Made by a program: the position numbers and the translations under genes
The notes under the pieces: model-generated
The model's input: the letters and a program-made list of their open reading frames with translations, nothing else
The model's database searches: none
What the model was told of the DNA's origin: nothing
NCBI GenBank assembly: GCA_913009335.1
Contig: CAJVXN010000018.1
Location: 1 to 41,036, forward strand
DNA: 41,036 nucleotides
Direction: 5' to 3'
DNA from: an uncultured bacterium
GTDB taxonomy: Bacteria; Omnitrophota; Gorgyraeia; Ghiorseimicrobiales; Ghiorseimicrobiaceae
In this document: one piece after another, positions 24,310 to 32,742 of the stretch
Layout: the number at the start of each line of letters is the position of its first letter
Numbering within the stretch: the first letter of the stretch is position 1

Positions 24310-25764
24310 ATGTATTCTTTCCTTAGTTTAAAAAAAAATTATATACTTACAAGAATTATTAATATAGCCGGACACTCTAAGCGAGAAGTTTATCTTGTTG
24401 GTGGATTAATTCGTGATTTATTCCTAAGGAGGGAAAGTTTTGATTTTGATTTTGCCGTAGATAAGGACGCGCTTAAATTTGCCCGATTTGTATCACGTAA
24501 AATAGGCGGGAATTTTGTTGTTTTAGACCGAGAGCATGGTTCTGCCAGAGTTATAAAAAAATACAAGGGAGTAATTTACACTTTAGACTTTACTGATTTT
24601 CGCGGCAGAGATATATATCAGGATTTGACAGGCCGCGATTTTACAATAAATGCGATATGTTTTAATATACTTTTGCTTAAAAAAGCTACTAAAATTCAAG
24701 ACATTATAATTGATCCATTCGATGGGGTTAAAGATATAAAGAAGAAAATAATCAGAGTTATTAATAGTAGGACTTTTCTTGATGACCCTTTACGGATGTT
24801 GCGCGCATTTAGCATGCCGGCAACTTTGGATTTTAGCATTGATAAAAAAACGATCAATCTGATAATAAAAAACAGACGAAAAATTTCATCTGTCTCAGCA
24901 GAAAGAATAAGAGAGGAATTATTCAAAATATTAGCTCAGGTAAATACAGCAGAGATTTTTAAAAGGATGGACAAAATCTTATTTTTAGATAAGGTGATAC
25001 TGGAGCTCAATATTACCAGGGGAGTTATTCAGGGGCCGTATCATCATCTTGATGTTATGGAACATTCCTTTGAGGCAGTTTATCAACTAGATAGATTATT
25101 ATTAACCTTAAAGCGTAATAAAAAAATAAGTGCGTATCTTGGTGAGATTATAGCCGGTCAGCATAGCCGCAGGCAACTGTTAAAATTTGCTACTCTTTTA
25201 CATGATATCGGTAAGCCCGGATCATTAACGCGTGAAGAAGGAAAAACAAAATTTCACGGGCATGAATATCTGGGGCGAAAAATCGCTGTCTCTATTTGCG
25301 ATAGGTTAAAGATATCCACAAAGGAAAAAGAGGCGATAAAAACAATGGTTTTCTGGCATCTAAGGCCGGGATATCTAGCGGATAATCTCGAGATAACTAA
25401 GCGCGCGAAATTTCGCTATTTTCGCGATACGGCAGATGAAGGAATAAGTGTTTTATTGTTATCTGTGGCAGATCAACGAGCAACTCGCGGTCCATTAACA
25501 CATGATGAAAGTAGAATTCAGCATGAAAAAACTTGCCGTTGGCTGATGAAAGAATATTTTAAGCGTAAGGAAGAAAAAAGATTACCGCGTTTAATCACGG
25601 GCTATGATTTGATGAAAAAACTCAAACTTCTGCCGGGGCCGGTATTTAGTCTGATACTTAACGAGGTAGAAGAAGAGCAGGCAGCAGGTGAAATTAGTTC
25701 TAAAAAAGAGGCTCTAGATCTTGCAAGGATAGTATTAGCCAAAGATAAGAAGCGTGTCAAATAA
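24310..25764 (+). CDS. CCA tRNA nucleotidyltransferase / poly(A) polymerase family with HD domain
   Basis: 484 aa. The nucleotidyltransferase head has VYLVGGLIRDLFLRRESFDF (GG and DxD motifs) and LTGRDFTINAICFN. DPLRMLRAFSMPATLDF and ISAERIREELFKI-like residues (printed VSAERIREELFKI) are the neck motifs. The C-terminal half carries an HD hydrolase domain (HHLDVMEHSF, LLHDIGKPGS, FHGHEYLG). The HD domain suggests a CCA enzyme with added phosphohydrolase activity. Since tRNA genes here encode CCA, it would mainly repair ends; a poly(A) polymerase role is possible. Confidence 0.92.
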   Translation: MYSFLSLKKNYILTRIINIAGHSKREVYLVGGLIRDLFLRRESFDFDFAVDKDALKFARFVSRKIGGNFVVLDREHGSARVIKKYKGVIYTLDFTDFRGRDIYQDLTGRDFTINAICFNILLLKKATKIQDIIIDPFDGVKDIKKKIIRVINSRTFLDDPLRMLRAFSMPATLDFSIDKKTINLIIKNRRKISSVSAERIREELFKILAQVNTAEIFKRMDKILFLDKVILELNITRGVIQGPYHHLDVMEHSFEAVYQLDRLLLTLKRNKKISAYLGEIIAGQHSRRQLLKFATLLHDIGKPGSLTREEGKTKFHGHEYLGRKIAVSICDRLKISTKEKEAIKTMVFWHLRPGYLADNLEITKRAKFRYFRDTADEGISVLLLSVADQRATRGPLTHDESRIQHEKTCRWLMKEYFKRKEEKRLPRLITGYDLMKKLKLLPGPVFSLILNEVEEEQAAGEISSKKEALDLARIVLAKDKKRVK

Positions 25765-25776
25765 AGAAAAAGAATA

Positions 25777-26547
25777 ATGATTATAAAAGGTATTGAACTT
25801 GAATTTATAAAGGGCGAGATGAGTAGTATTAAAGCGGGGATGATAGTTAAACCCATTACTGCAAAACTAATCAATGAAAAAATAATAAGGGATGCGGCAT
25901 TTAACGCTTTAAAGCTTGCGAAAGAGAGAAAAATTAAAATAGTAGCAATGCCTTCTTTGGGGGCTAGCGTTGGCGGATTTGATTATGCTGCTTCTGCTAA
26001 AATTATGTCTCAGGAGGTTTTCCGCCTAATGCGGGAGAATAAAAATATAAGTATCGCGAAAATAATTTTTGTTTTGCCAAACGATAAAATAAGAAGCATA
26101 TTTGAAAAAACTATATTTAGTTATATTTCTTATATCAGCAAAAAATTAGAAGAGGGCCCATTTATTACCGTAGATATAATAATTGAGGTGTCCGGGAAAG
26201 TTGTGATAATTGAGCGTAGTAATCCGCCTTTCGGTTGGGCCATCCCCGGAGGATTTGTTGATTATGGCGAATCCTTAGAAGAGGCGGCGCTTCGCGAAGC
26301 AAAAGAAGAAACATCACTTGACGTATCGCAATTAAAGCAGCTCCATACGTATTCTAAATACGGACGCGATCCTCGTTTTCATACAGTTACTTGCGTTTTT
26401 ACGGCAAAGGGTAAAGGGACGCCTCGCGCTGATTCTGACGCAAAAAATATTCGCATAGTCAGTGAAGATGAATTAGGAAAACAAGAATTCGCTTTTGATC
26501 ATAAAAAAATATTAAAGGAGTATTTTAAGTGTCAAAAAAAATCTTAA
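25777..26547 (+). CDS. reduced macro domain fused to a Nudix hydrolase
   Basis: 256 aa. Residues ~1-125 resemble the C-terminal half of a macro domain: AMPSLGASVGGFDYAASAKI matches the usual ALGTGVGGF...AA pattern and IAKIIFVLPNDKIRSIFEK the closing strand. The ADP-ribose-binding N-terminal block is shortened. Residues ~130-250 are Nudix, box GFVDYGESLEEAALREAKEE, then TSLDV with Ser in place of the usual Gly. VVIIERSNPPFGWAIPGG and a sugar-nucleotide-type tail suggest an ADP-ribose-like substrate. Both halves point to ADP-ribose chemistry; that is inference. It overlaps rtcA by 19 bases. Confidence 0.8.
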   Translation: MIIKGIELEFIKGEMSSIKAGMIVKPITAKLINEKIIRDAAFNALKLAKERKIKIVAMPSLGASVGGFDYAASAKIMSQEVFRLMRENKNISIAKIIFVLPNDKIRSIFEKTIFSYISYISKKLEEGPFITVDIIIEVSGKVVIIERSNPPFGWAIPGGFVDYGESLEEAALREAKEETSLDVSQLKQLHTYSKYGRDPRFHTVTCVFTAKGKGTPRADSDAKNIRIVSEDELGKQEFAFDHKKILKEYFKCQKKS

Positions 26548-27581
26548 AATTAGATGGTAGTCATTTGGAGGGTGGTGGACAAATTTTACGCACTGCAGTT
26601 TCTTTGTCCTGTATAACAGGCATGCCTGTGCGAATAAATAATATTCGCAAGGGGCGAGAATCTCCGGGCCTAAAACCTCAGCATCTTACAATTTTGAAAG
26701 CTCTCGGTCAATTATGCGCTGCTCGCATAGAAGGGCTTAAGCTTGCCTCTTCTGATATTACATTTATTCCTGGAGAATACGCAAAGAAAACATTTCTAAA
26801 AGTAGATATTGGCACATCCGGTTCTATTGGGTTAGTTTTGCAGGCACTTTTACCTGTAGGGTTTTTTGCCTCAAGCGGCGAATTGAAGCTTGATATTACA
26901 GGGGGGACATGTGGTTTAGGCGCTCCGCCTGTAGATTATTATCCGAATGTTATTTTCCGCTTACTTTACAGGCAAGGCATTCGGGCAAGTATTACGATTA
27001 TAAAAAGGGGGTATTATCCTAAGGGTGGCGGCGAAGTATCTGTTTTGATTAAACCTATTAAGCATTCTTGTGAAATTGATCTTACGAGTAGCGGTAAAGT
27101 TAAACGTATTTCCGGAAAATCAATAGCAAATGTTGCTCTTTCACAAAGATCTGTAGCGCAGAGGCAGGCAGATTATGCGGCAAAAATACTAAAAAGCAAA
27201 TACGCCGATATTCCCGTAGATATAAAGTCGGAATACGTATGTACTGATTCTGTGGGTTCAGAAATAAGTATTTACGCTTACACGAATAAAGATACAATTT
27301 TAGCATCAAGTGCAATAGGGGAATCTAAAAAAGCAGCAGAAACCGTAGGGGGCGAGGCAGCAGATAAATTAATTGAGGCTATTGAATCAGGTGATACATG
27401 CGATACTCACTTGGTAGATAATCTAATTCCTTACCTTGCTCTCTTGGGCGGTAGCATTAAAGCACATAATCTTTCTTCCCATGCACAAACAAATATCTGG
27501 GTAACGGAGGCTTTTTTTGGTAAAATATTTCAGGTGAGCGATGACCGAATTTGCGTTAAGGAGGGGCTATGGCAATCTTAA
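26529..27581 (+). CDS. rtcA: RNA 3'-terminal phosphate cyclase
   Basis: 350 aa. Converts RNA 3'-phosphate to a 2',3'-cyclic phosphate through an adenylylated-His intermediate. GSHLEGGGQILRTAVSLS is the opening signature, followed by RKGRESPGLKPQHLT, GGTCGLGAPPVDYY and GYYPKGGGEV. The catalytic His is expected in NLSSHAQTNIWVTEAFFG. The start is GTG with AAGGAG 9 bases upstream, overlapping the Nudix gene. No rtcB is seen nearby, so its use may differ from the E. coli rtcBA operon. Confidence 0.95.
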   Translation: MSKKILKLDGSHLEGGGQILRTAVSLSCITGMPVRINNIRKGRESPGLKPQHLTILKALGQLCAARIEGLKLASSDITFIPGEYAKKTFLKVDIGTSGSIGLVLQALLPVGFFASSGELKLDITGGTCGLGAPPVDYYPNVIFRLLYRQGIRASITIIKRGYYPKGGGEVSVLIKPIKHSCEIDLTSSGKVKRISGKSIANVALSQRSVAQRQADYAAKILKSKYADIPVDIKSEYVCTDSVGSEISIYAYTNKDTILASSAIGESKKAAETVGGEAADKLIEAIESGDTCDTHLVDNLIPYLALLGGSIKAHNLSSHAQTNIWVTEAFFGKIFQVSDDRICVKEGLWQS

Positions 27582-28105
27582 GGTTATTTAAGAAGATAAA
27601 GAAAGCAATTAAAAAATCAAAAGCTAATACTATCCCTAAGAAAAAAATAAAGCCCGCTAAAAAGAAGCTATTAAAAAGAAAACCTCTAAAGAAAAAACAA
27701 ATAAAGAAAAATCCCGTTAAAAAGAAAGCAGTAAAAAAGTCCGTTAAAAAAAGAGCCAAAAAAGTTATTAGGAAAAAAGTGCCGCTTAAGACAGCTATCA
27801 AGAAGAAAATCAGGAATAAGAAAAAAGTCTTAGCGGGTAAACTACTTCTAAGTAATGAAGAATTATTAGGTGCGGTTACGCATTATTTTCCGAAAGTAAA
27901 AGCCGCGGTATTTAAGCTTACTCGCGGTAATTTGCGCCTTGGCGATAAAATTCTTATCAAAGGACATACCACTGATTTTACCCAGATTGTTAAGTCCATG
28001 CAGATTGAGCATACAGCTATTGATATAGCTAATAAAGGAGATGATATAGGCCTAATGGCTAAGTCACGGGTAAGACTGGGAGATAGCGTGTATAAAATAC
28101 TATGA
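27569..28105 (+). CDS. lysine-rich tail fused to an EF-Tu domain 2-like protein
   Basis: 178 aa. Residues ~1-90 are almost only Lys with Pro/Val/Ala/Arg (KKKIKPAKKKLLKRKPLKKK and similar), like a histone H1-type tail. Residues ~95-178 form a small beta-barrel: GAVTHYFPKVKAAVFKLTRG, DKILIKGHTTDFTQIVKSMQ and GDDIGLMAKSRVRLGDSVYKI, closely matching proteins annotated as translation-elongation-factor-like. The tail probably binds RNA or DNA. It is tightly packed between rtcA (13-base overlap) and ttcA (4-base overlap) in an RNA-processing cluster. Precise function is unknown. Confidence 0.82.
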   Translation: MAILRLFKKIKKAIKKSKANTIPKKKIKPAKKKLLKRKPLKKKQIKKNPVKKKAVKKSVKKRAKKVIRKKVPLKTAIKKKIRNKKKVLAGKLLLSNEELLGAVTHYFPKVKAAVFKLTRGNLRLGDKILIKGHTTDFTQIVKSMQIEHTAIDIANKGDDIGLMAKSRVRLGDSVYKIL

Positions 28106-28920
28106 AAACAAGCGTTTTAGAAGAGTTACCGAAGATCAAAAAATCATTATTGAGCCAAAAGCCTAAAAGATGTATGAAAAAAAGAATATCCGCACCTCGC
28201 CCAAAACAGGGCAATCCGGGGTATTCTCTATCCAAGAAGGTAGGCCGCGCAATAGGTGATTATAATATGATACAAAATAAAGATAAGATTCTTGTTGGTG
28301 TGTCCGGGGGTAAAGATAGCCTAACTCTTCTTAGGATGTTAAGTGATCGCAGGAGCTTCGCTCCGGTAAACTACGAAATTATTGCTATACATATTGATTT
28401 CGGCTATCATTGTACTCCGCCGGATGTTTTAGCCGATTACTTTAAGCGCGAAGGATATGATTATCATATCAAAAAAATCCAAATTCTAAAAAAGGGACAA
28501 ACACGATCTGATGTAACCTGTTTTTGGTGTTCCTGGAACAGGCGCAAGGCGATATTTAAAGAGGCAGCTAAGTTAGGATGTAATAAAGTTGCATTGGGAC
28601 ACCATAGAAACGATATAATTCAAACTACACTATTGAATTTATTTTATTTAGGCGAAATAAGTACGATGCGCCCTAAGCAGGAACTCTTTAACGGTAAGCT
28701 TACGATTATACGGCCGCTTGCTTATGTGGATGAGGAAGAAATTAATAAATTTGCTGCAACATTGGATTATCCTCTGCCTCGTTGCAGGTGCCCTAATTCT
28801 TTTACCTCTAAACGAACATATATTAAGAAATTGATTGCGGATATCCAAAAGGATTGCCCGGAGGTGAAGACTAATATTTTTAACGCTCTTAAACGTATAA
28901 GGAAAGATTATCTATTATGA
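28102..28920 (+). CDS. TtcA-like tRNA 2-thiolation enzyme
   Basis: 272 aa. The PP-loop ATPase motif is VGVSGGKDSLTLLRML. The CxxC pair CFWCSW and the later CRCPNS match the Fe-S cysteines of TtcA, which makes 2-thiocytidine at tRNA position 32. ALGHHRNDIIQTTLLNLFYL is the conserved follow-on. The N-terminus (~1-40) is Lys/Arg-rich with SQKPKRCMKKRISAPRPKQ, longer than usual. Substrate base is inferred from family. Confidence 0.9.
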   Translation: MKTSVLEELPKIKKSLLSQKPKRCMKKRISAPRPKQGNPGYSLSKKVGRAIGDYNMIQNKDKILVGVSGGKDSLTLLRMLSDRRSFAPVNYEIIAIHIDFGYHCTPPDVLADYFKREGYDYHIKKIQILKKGQTRSDVTCFWCSWNRRKAIFKEAAKLGCNKVALGHHRNDIIQTTLLNLFYLGEISTMRPKQELFNGKLTIIRPLAYVDEEEINKFAATLDYPLPRCRCPNSFTSKRTYIKKLIADIQKDCPEVKTNIFNALKRIRKDYLL

Positions 28921-29450
28921 ATAAAATACGGTGTCTGATTAACCTTAGCCGCACTTTTTTGATTTTACTAATTTTTATGTTTTTTATTTGCGGGTGCGTA
29001 AATTACAAATATCTTTACGGAGTTAAGTCTTATGGTGATGGCTATGTAGTCAGCCGTAATAATACGGTAATTGCCGAATATACCATAGGAATTGATAATA
29101 AAGCACCGCAGGATTTAGACTTAGCCAAAGAAAGATTTCAAAGAAGAAGAGGTAAGGTTGAATACTATTATCGAGAAATGGATATTTTTTATCGGCCGCT
29201 TAGCTCATTTTTATCTTATCCCCGCGCTATTTTTGGTGCTTTCTGCGGGGTATTTAAACTCCCCTTTATCATTGTTTCAGATTACCGCTATGAGCATAAT
29301 CCGAAATATCGTAAGATTATTGACGATAGGGATGCAGCTGAGATAAAAAAGGAGAGAGACAAACGTGAGAGTCTAGAGGATGAATTCAGTGCTTTTATAA
29401 AACGGGATTTGAATATAGAAGAAGAATTGAATGTAAAAAGTAACAAATAA
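28917..29450 (+). CDS. putative lipoprotein of unknown function
   Basis: 177 aa, not recognised as a known family. A signal segment at residues ~13-26 ends in ICGC, a plausible lipobox with Cys27 as the lipidated residue. The mature part has aromatic-rich YREMDIFYRPLSSFLSYPRA and a short hydrophobic stretch, AIFGAFCGVFKLPFIIV. The C-terminus is a charged helix (KKERDKRESLEDEF). It overlaps ttcA by ATGA. An envelope location is inferred. Confidence 0.65.
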   Translation: MNKIRCLINLSRTFLILLIFMFFICGCVNYKYLYGVKSYGDGYVVSRNNTVIAEYTIGIDNKAPQDLDLAKERFQRRRGKVEYYYREMDIFYRPLSSFLSYPRAIFGAFCGVFKLPFIIVSDYRYEHNPKYRKIIDDRDAAEIKKERDKRESLEDEFSAFIKRDLNIEEELNVKSNK

Positions 29451-29499
29451 TATTAAACTTTTTCTATCTAACTAGGATGTTATTTAGGCCAAATTGAGA

Positions 29500-29530
29500 A
29501 ATGGCTTTGGCTATCAGTTGCCAAACCATT
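29500..29530 (+). repeat. intergenic hairpin upstream of rmuC
   Basis: AATGGCTTTGGC pairs with GCCAAACCATT around a short loop with one bulge. No T tract follows. Role unclear. Confidence 0.45.
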
Positions 29531-29561
29531 ACCTTCTGGCTTATAGAAAGGTCAATGAAAA

Positions 29562-30494
29562 ATGAATTGGATGATTGCAATAATACTAGTAGTTCTTTTT
29601 ATTATTTTGGCAATAATGGTCAAATTGTATTTTCGTATAAATAGCCAGATTGCCGCAATGAATGTGCAGGTTAATACGCAATTAAAAGACAGCATGCAAT
29701 TGTTGAGGGACGCGCATAGTAATACTAGTGAGGTGGTTACAAATGTGCATACAAAGTTAGGAGAATTAGCCAAATCTTCAGAGATGATTCTTGATGTGGG
29801 TAAGAATATTTCAAGTTTGGGTGAGTTATTGCGCGCGCCAAAATTTAGAGGGCAGATGGGTGAAGAGATGCTTGAGAATTTGCTTTCGCAGGTTTTGCCA
29901 AGGAAGCATTTTAAAATGCAGCATAGATTCAAGAATAATGAAATAGTTGATGCGGTTATAATATTGGGGAATAGCTATGTATCTATCGATGCTAAGTTTC
30001 CCTTGGAGAATTTTAAGAAAATACTGGATGCTTCTGATGAGGCAGAGAAAAAACAGCACCGGAAGAATTTTATTCGGGATGTGAAGAGGCGCATAGATGA
30101 AATAGCTTTAAAATATATCTTACCGGACGAGAAGACTTATGATTTTGCCTTAATGTATATACCGGCAGAGAATGTTTATTATGAGACGATTATTAAGGAA
30201 TCCAATATTATATCTTATAGTACTTCAAAGAAAGTAATACCTGTGTCTCCTAATACGCTTTATGCGTATCTGGAGGTAATATGCCTTGGCCTTCGCGGTA
30301 TGCAGATAGAGAAAAGCGCTAAAGAAGTGATAGCCAATCTTTCCCGCTTACGCCTGGATATTGATAAGTTTAAGGAAAATTTTGATTTAGTGGGTACTCA
30401 TTTAACTAATGCTAAGACAAAGTATGAAGAAGCTCAGACTCGCTTAGGTCAATTCTCGGATAAATTAATTAGTAGTTCTCAAATTGAATCGTAA
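29562..30494 (+). CDS. rmuC: RmuC-family DNA recombination protein
   Basis: 310 aa, shorter than E. coli RmuC (~475). An N-terminal membrane helix (MIAIILVVLFIILAIMV) is followed by a coiled coil at ~25-90. The core resembles a PD-(D/E)XK nuclease: KFRGQMGEEMLENLLSQVLP, IVDAVIILGNSYVSIDAKFP and YIPAENVYYETIIKE. RmuC limits inverted-repeat rearrangement in E. coli, which is of interest in a region so rich in palindromes. C-terminal coiled coil at ~270-300. Confidence 0.9.
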   Translation: MNWMIAIILVVLFIILAIMVKLYFRINSQIAAMNVQVNTQLKDSMQLLRDAHSNTSEVVTNVHTKLGELAKSSEMILDVGKNISSLGELLRAPKFRGQMGEEMLENLLSQVLPRKHFKMQHRFKNNEIVDAVIILGNSYVSIDAKFPLENFKKILDASDEAEKKQHRKNFIRDVKRRIDEIALKYILPDEKTYDFALMYIPAENVYYETIIKESNIISYSTSKKVIPVSPNTLYAYLEVICLGLRGMQIEKSAKEVIANLSRLRLDIDKFKENFDLVGTHLTNAKTKYEEAQTRLGQFSDKLISSSQIES

Positions 30495-30544
30495 AATTTA
30501 ATTTTGGAATGTAAAAAAATAGGGCCATTAAATTTGCAAAATTA

Positions 30545-30760
30545 ATGATAGTTAGTGTTCGCATTAGGCCAAATGCCAAAAAAAATATAATTGTTAAAGA
30601 AGTTGATAATCTAAAAGTATATTTGACTGCACCCGCTGTCGAGGGTAAAGCTAATAAAGCCTTGGTTAAAATTTTAGCGGGTTATTTTGATGTTGCTAAA
30701 TCGCAAATTAATATTGTTAAGGGTAAAAAGTCCCGTGAAAAATTAGTCGAAATTTTATGA
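30545..30760 (+). CDS. YggU/DUF167 family protein
   Basis: 71 aa. VRIRPNAKKNIIVKE, VYLTAPAVEGKANKALVKIL and VKGKKSREKLVEI are the whole-domain signature. Its function is unknown. It overlaps pgeF by ATGA. A short inverted repeat, AAATTTAAT/ATTAAATTT, lies upstream. Confidence 0.92.
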   Translation: MIVSVRIRPNAKKNIIVKEVDNLKVYLTAPAVEGKANKALVKILAGYFDVAKSQINIVKGKKSREKLVEIL

Positions 30761-31464
30761 TAAATACTAGTTTAAATTATCGTTTTAAGATATTTAAAGA
30801 TTCGCCCCTTGTAGTGTCATTTAGTGATAGAAGCCTGGATATGTCTTCCAGACATCCTGATTCAAAGAATAATAGAATGGGATTCCTTAAAACTATAGAT
30901 GTGGATTATTCCAGCATGGTTAGTGCCGATCAGGTTCATGGTGTGCGCGTTGGTTTTGTCTCTGAGGTAGATAAAGGTAAAGTAATTAGCAGTACGGATA
31001 GTTTAGTAACAAACTTAAGAAATATCGCACTTGCCGTATTTACGGCTGATTGTTTACCTGTTTTTATATATGATAAAAAAAATAATGCAATAGGATTAGC
31101 TCACGCAGGATGGAGAGGCACAAAAGATAGGGTAGTTGTAAAGACGATAGAATTAATGCGGCAGAGATTCGGTACTCAAATGCAAGATTTAATTTGCGCT
31201 TTTGGCCCTAGCATAGGAGCTTGTTGTTATGAAGTGGGAACTGAAGTCGCGCGTTATTTTAAAAAAGGTTTAACTTTGCGTAACGGAAATCTATATTTGG
31301 ACCTGGCTGGGATAAATGCCAGGCAACTTTGTGATTTAGGCTTAGCTAAAGAACAAATAGAGAATGTTCGTATTTGTACGGCCTGCTTGATTAATGAGTT
31401 TTTTTCTTATCGTAGAGAAAAAGATAACTCCGGCAGGATGATGTCGGTTATGATGTTAAAGTGA
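30757..31464 (+). CDS. pgeF: peptidoglycan editing factor, multicopper-oxidase-like (PgeF/YfiH)
   Basis: 235 aa. DQVHGVRVGFVSE, FTADCLPVFIYD, LAHAGWRGTKDRVV and FGPSIGACCYEVG carry the conserved His and Cys residues of the family. E. coli YfiH removes mis-incorporated serine-containing muropeptide precursors; older annotations call it polyphenol oxidase/laccase. C-terminal FFSYRREKDNSGRMMSV is typical. Confidence 0.92.
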   Translation: MINTSLNYRFKIFKDSPLVVSFSDRSLDMSSRHPDSKNNRMGFLKTIDVDYSSMVSADQVHGVRVGFVSEVDKGKVISSTDSLVTNLRNIALAVFTADCLPVFIYDKKNNAIGLAHAGWRGTKDRVVVKTIELMRQRFGTQMQDLICAFGPSIGACCYEVGTEVARYFKKGLTLRNGNLYLDLAGINARQLCDLGLAKEQIENVRICTACLINEFFSYRREKDNSGRMMSVMMLK

Positions 31465-31472
31465 ATGAAGCC

Positions 31473-31546
31473 ATAGCTTAGCGAGCCGTAGGTGAAGCTA
31501 AGTTATTTGGGTGAATTTACCCGCCATTGATTTAGTGGCGGGTAAA
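31473..31546 (+). repeat. two intergenic hairpins before the flavodoxin gene
   Basis: ATAGCTTAGC with GCTAAGTTAT (31473-31506), then TTTACCCGCCA with TGGCGGGTAAA (31516-31546). The AAAGGAGG ribosome site follows. The pair resembles the first two units of the 14109-14225 mosaic. Confidence 0.6.
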
Positions 31547-31562
31547 CTGAAAGGAGGTTATT

Positions 31563-32039
31563 ATGTCAAAAGTCTTGATTATTTATTATTCGCGGTCGGG
31601 GACGACTGAGAAAATGGCTAAAATTATTTCTAAAGGGGTAGCTGATGAAGGTATTGCAGTTGATTTAAAGAAAGTTGCTAGTGTGAGTGCGGGTGATTTA
31701 GTAAAGTACGAGGCAATAGTTATCGGATCACCTACATATTATGGTACAATGAGTTACGAGATTAAGAAACTTATCGATGAAAGTGTAAAATTTCATGGTA
31801 AGTTAGAAGGTAAGGTAGGGGGAGCATTTGCATCAAGCGCTAATGTTGCCGGAGGTAATGAAACTACCATTATGGATATGATAGACGCGCTTTTAATCCA
31901 TGGGTGTATTATCCAGGGTGATCCCAGGGGAGATCATTATGGCCCGGTTGCCGTAGGTTCGGTTGATGAACGGGCAAATAAAGAATGTCTGCGGTTTGGC
32001 GCGCGTATCGGACGTTTGGTTAAAAAGATTTATGGATGA
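31563..32039 (+). CDS. flavodoxin/WrbA-like NAD(P)H:quinone oxidoreductase family protein
   Basis: 158 aa. The FMN phosphate loop is IIYYSRSGTTEKMAK. GSPTYYGTMSYEIKKLID and GGAFASSANVAGGNETT complete the flavin site, with the C-terminal DHYGPVAVG. Shorter than E. coli WrbA (198 aa), closer to flavodoxin-like electron carriers. It may serve the ferredoxin-based metabolism encoded nearby, which is inference. Strong AAAGGAGG ribosome site. Confidence 0.88.
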   Translation: MSKVLIIYYSRSGTTEKMAKIISKGVADEGIAVDLKKVASVSAGDLVKYEAIVIGSPTYYGTMSYEIKKLIDESVKFHGKLEGKVGGAFASSANVAGGNETTIMDMIDALLIHGCIIQGDPRGDHYGPVAVGSVDERANKECLRFGARIGRLVKKIYG

Positions 32040-32053
32040 TTATTGATTACGTG

Positions 32054-32169
32054 TTGAATTGCCCCCGACAGCTAAGCGCTGCTCAGATTTCTGCGAAATC
32101 TGCTTGCAGCTATTGGGATCAATTCGCGCATATAATTTATGTCACTTTTTAAGTTCCATAAATTATGCG
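32054..32169 (+). repeat. nested intergenic palindromes before the 32189 gene
   Basis: An outer GAATT/AATTC pair encloses CAGATTTC-TGC-GAAATCTG (32084-32102). It is followed by CGCATATAATTTATG with CATAAATTATGCG (32127-32169). The second hairpin ends in TTCATTGAGG just before the gene, as the third unit at 14184-14225 ends in GTCATTGAAAGG. Confidence 0.6.
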
Positions 32170-32188
32170 TTCATTGAGGAGGATGCTA

Positions 32189-32401
32189 ATGGCTCTCGCA
32201 AGAAAAGATATTCACGATTTAAATAATTATTTAAATAAGATTACTATAACATGCGGTGGTTTGAAGGATATGTTGGAGAATGAGCCGTTGGATACGGTAG
32301 TAGTTGATAAGTTAAAAGAGCTAAATCAGCAATTTATTACTGCTTTTTCAGACATGGAAAAAGCAGCCTTAGATGCGTCTAATCTTGTATTTAAAGCTTA
32401 A
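32189..32401 (+). CDS. small helical protein resembling a histidine-kinase H-box segment
   Basis: 70 aa from the ATG at 32189, chosen because GAGGAGG lies 6 bases upstream; an in-frame ATG at 32165 has no such site. The protein is two predicted helices. DIHDLNNYLNKITITCGGL resembles the H-box helix of histidine kinase dimerisation domains, with His at residue ~9. No ATPase domain is present. It could be a phospho-relay fragment or an unrelated helical hairpin; it is not recognised as a named family. Confidence 0.55.
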   Translation: MALARKDIHDLNNYLNKITITCGGLKDMLENEPLDTVVVDKLKELNQQFITAFSDMEKAALDASNLVFKA

Positions 32402-32418
32402 GTTTAGTAAAGTTAATT

Positions 32419-32742
32419 ATGTATATTGTTGTTTTAGTTACTGCGAAGGATAAAAAAGAGGCCAAGCTTATTGCGGGGGCCTTGCTTAAAGATAAGCTTG
32501 CTGCTTGTGTGAATATTGTAGATGGAGTTTCTTCGTTTTTTTGGTGGGATAAAAAAATAGATAGTGCCGAAGAGATTTTATTAGTGATAAAGGCTAAAGA
32601 ATCTTCTTTTGAACAAATAGAAAGCTTAGTTAAATCATTGCATAGTTATGATGTGCCGGAGATAATCGCGCTTCCCATTGTCCGTGGAAGTAAAGAGTAT
32701 TTGGATTGGATTAGCGAATCGACTAAGGAAGATGCAGATTAA
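32419..32742 (+). CDS. cutA: CutA-family divalent cation tolerance protein
   Basis: 107 aa, standard length. VLVTAKDKKEAKLIAGALLK, LAACVNIVDGVSSFFWWD, ILLVIKAKESSFEQIE and YDVPEIIALPIVRGSKEYLDWI (quoted in part) define the trimeric ferredoxin-like fold. The link to metal tolerance comes from E. coli and is not universal. It ends directly before ccdA. Confidence 0.94.
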   Translation: MYIVVLVTAKDKKEAKLIAGALLKDKLAACVNIVDGVSSFFWWDKKIDSAEEILLVIKAKESSFEQIESLVKSLHSYDVPEIIALPIVRGSKEYLDWISESTKEDAD

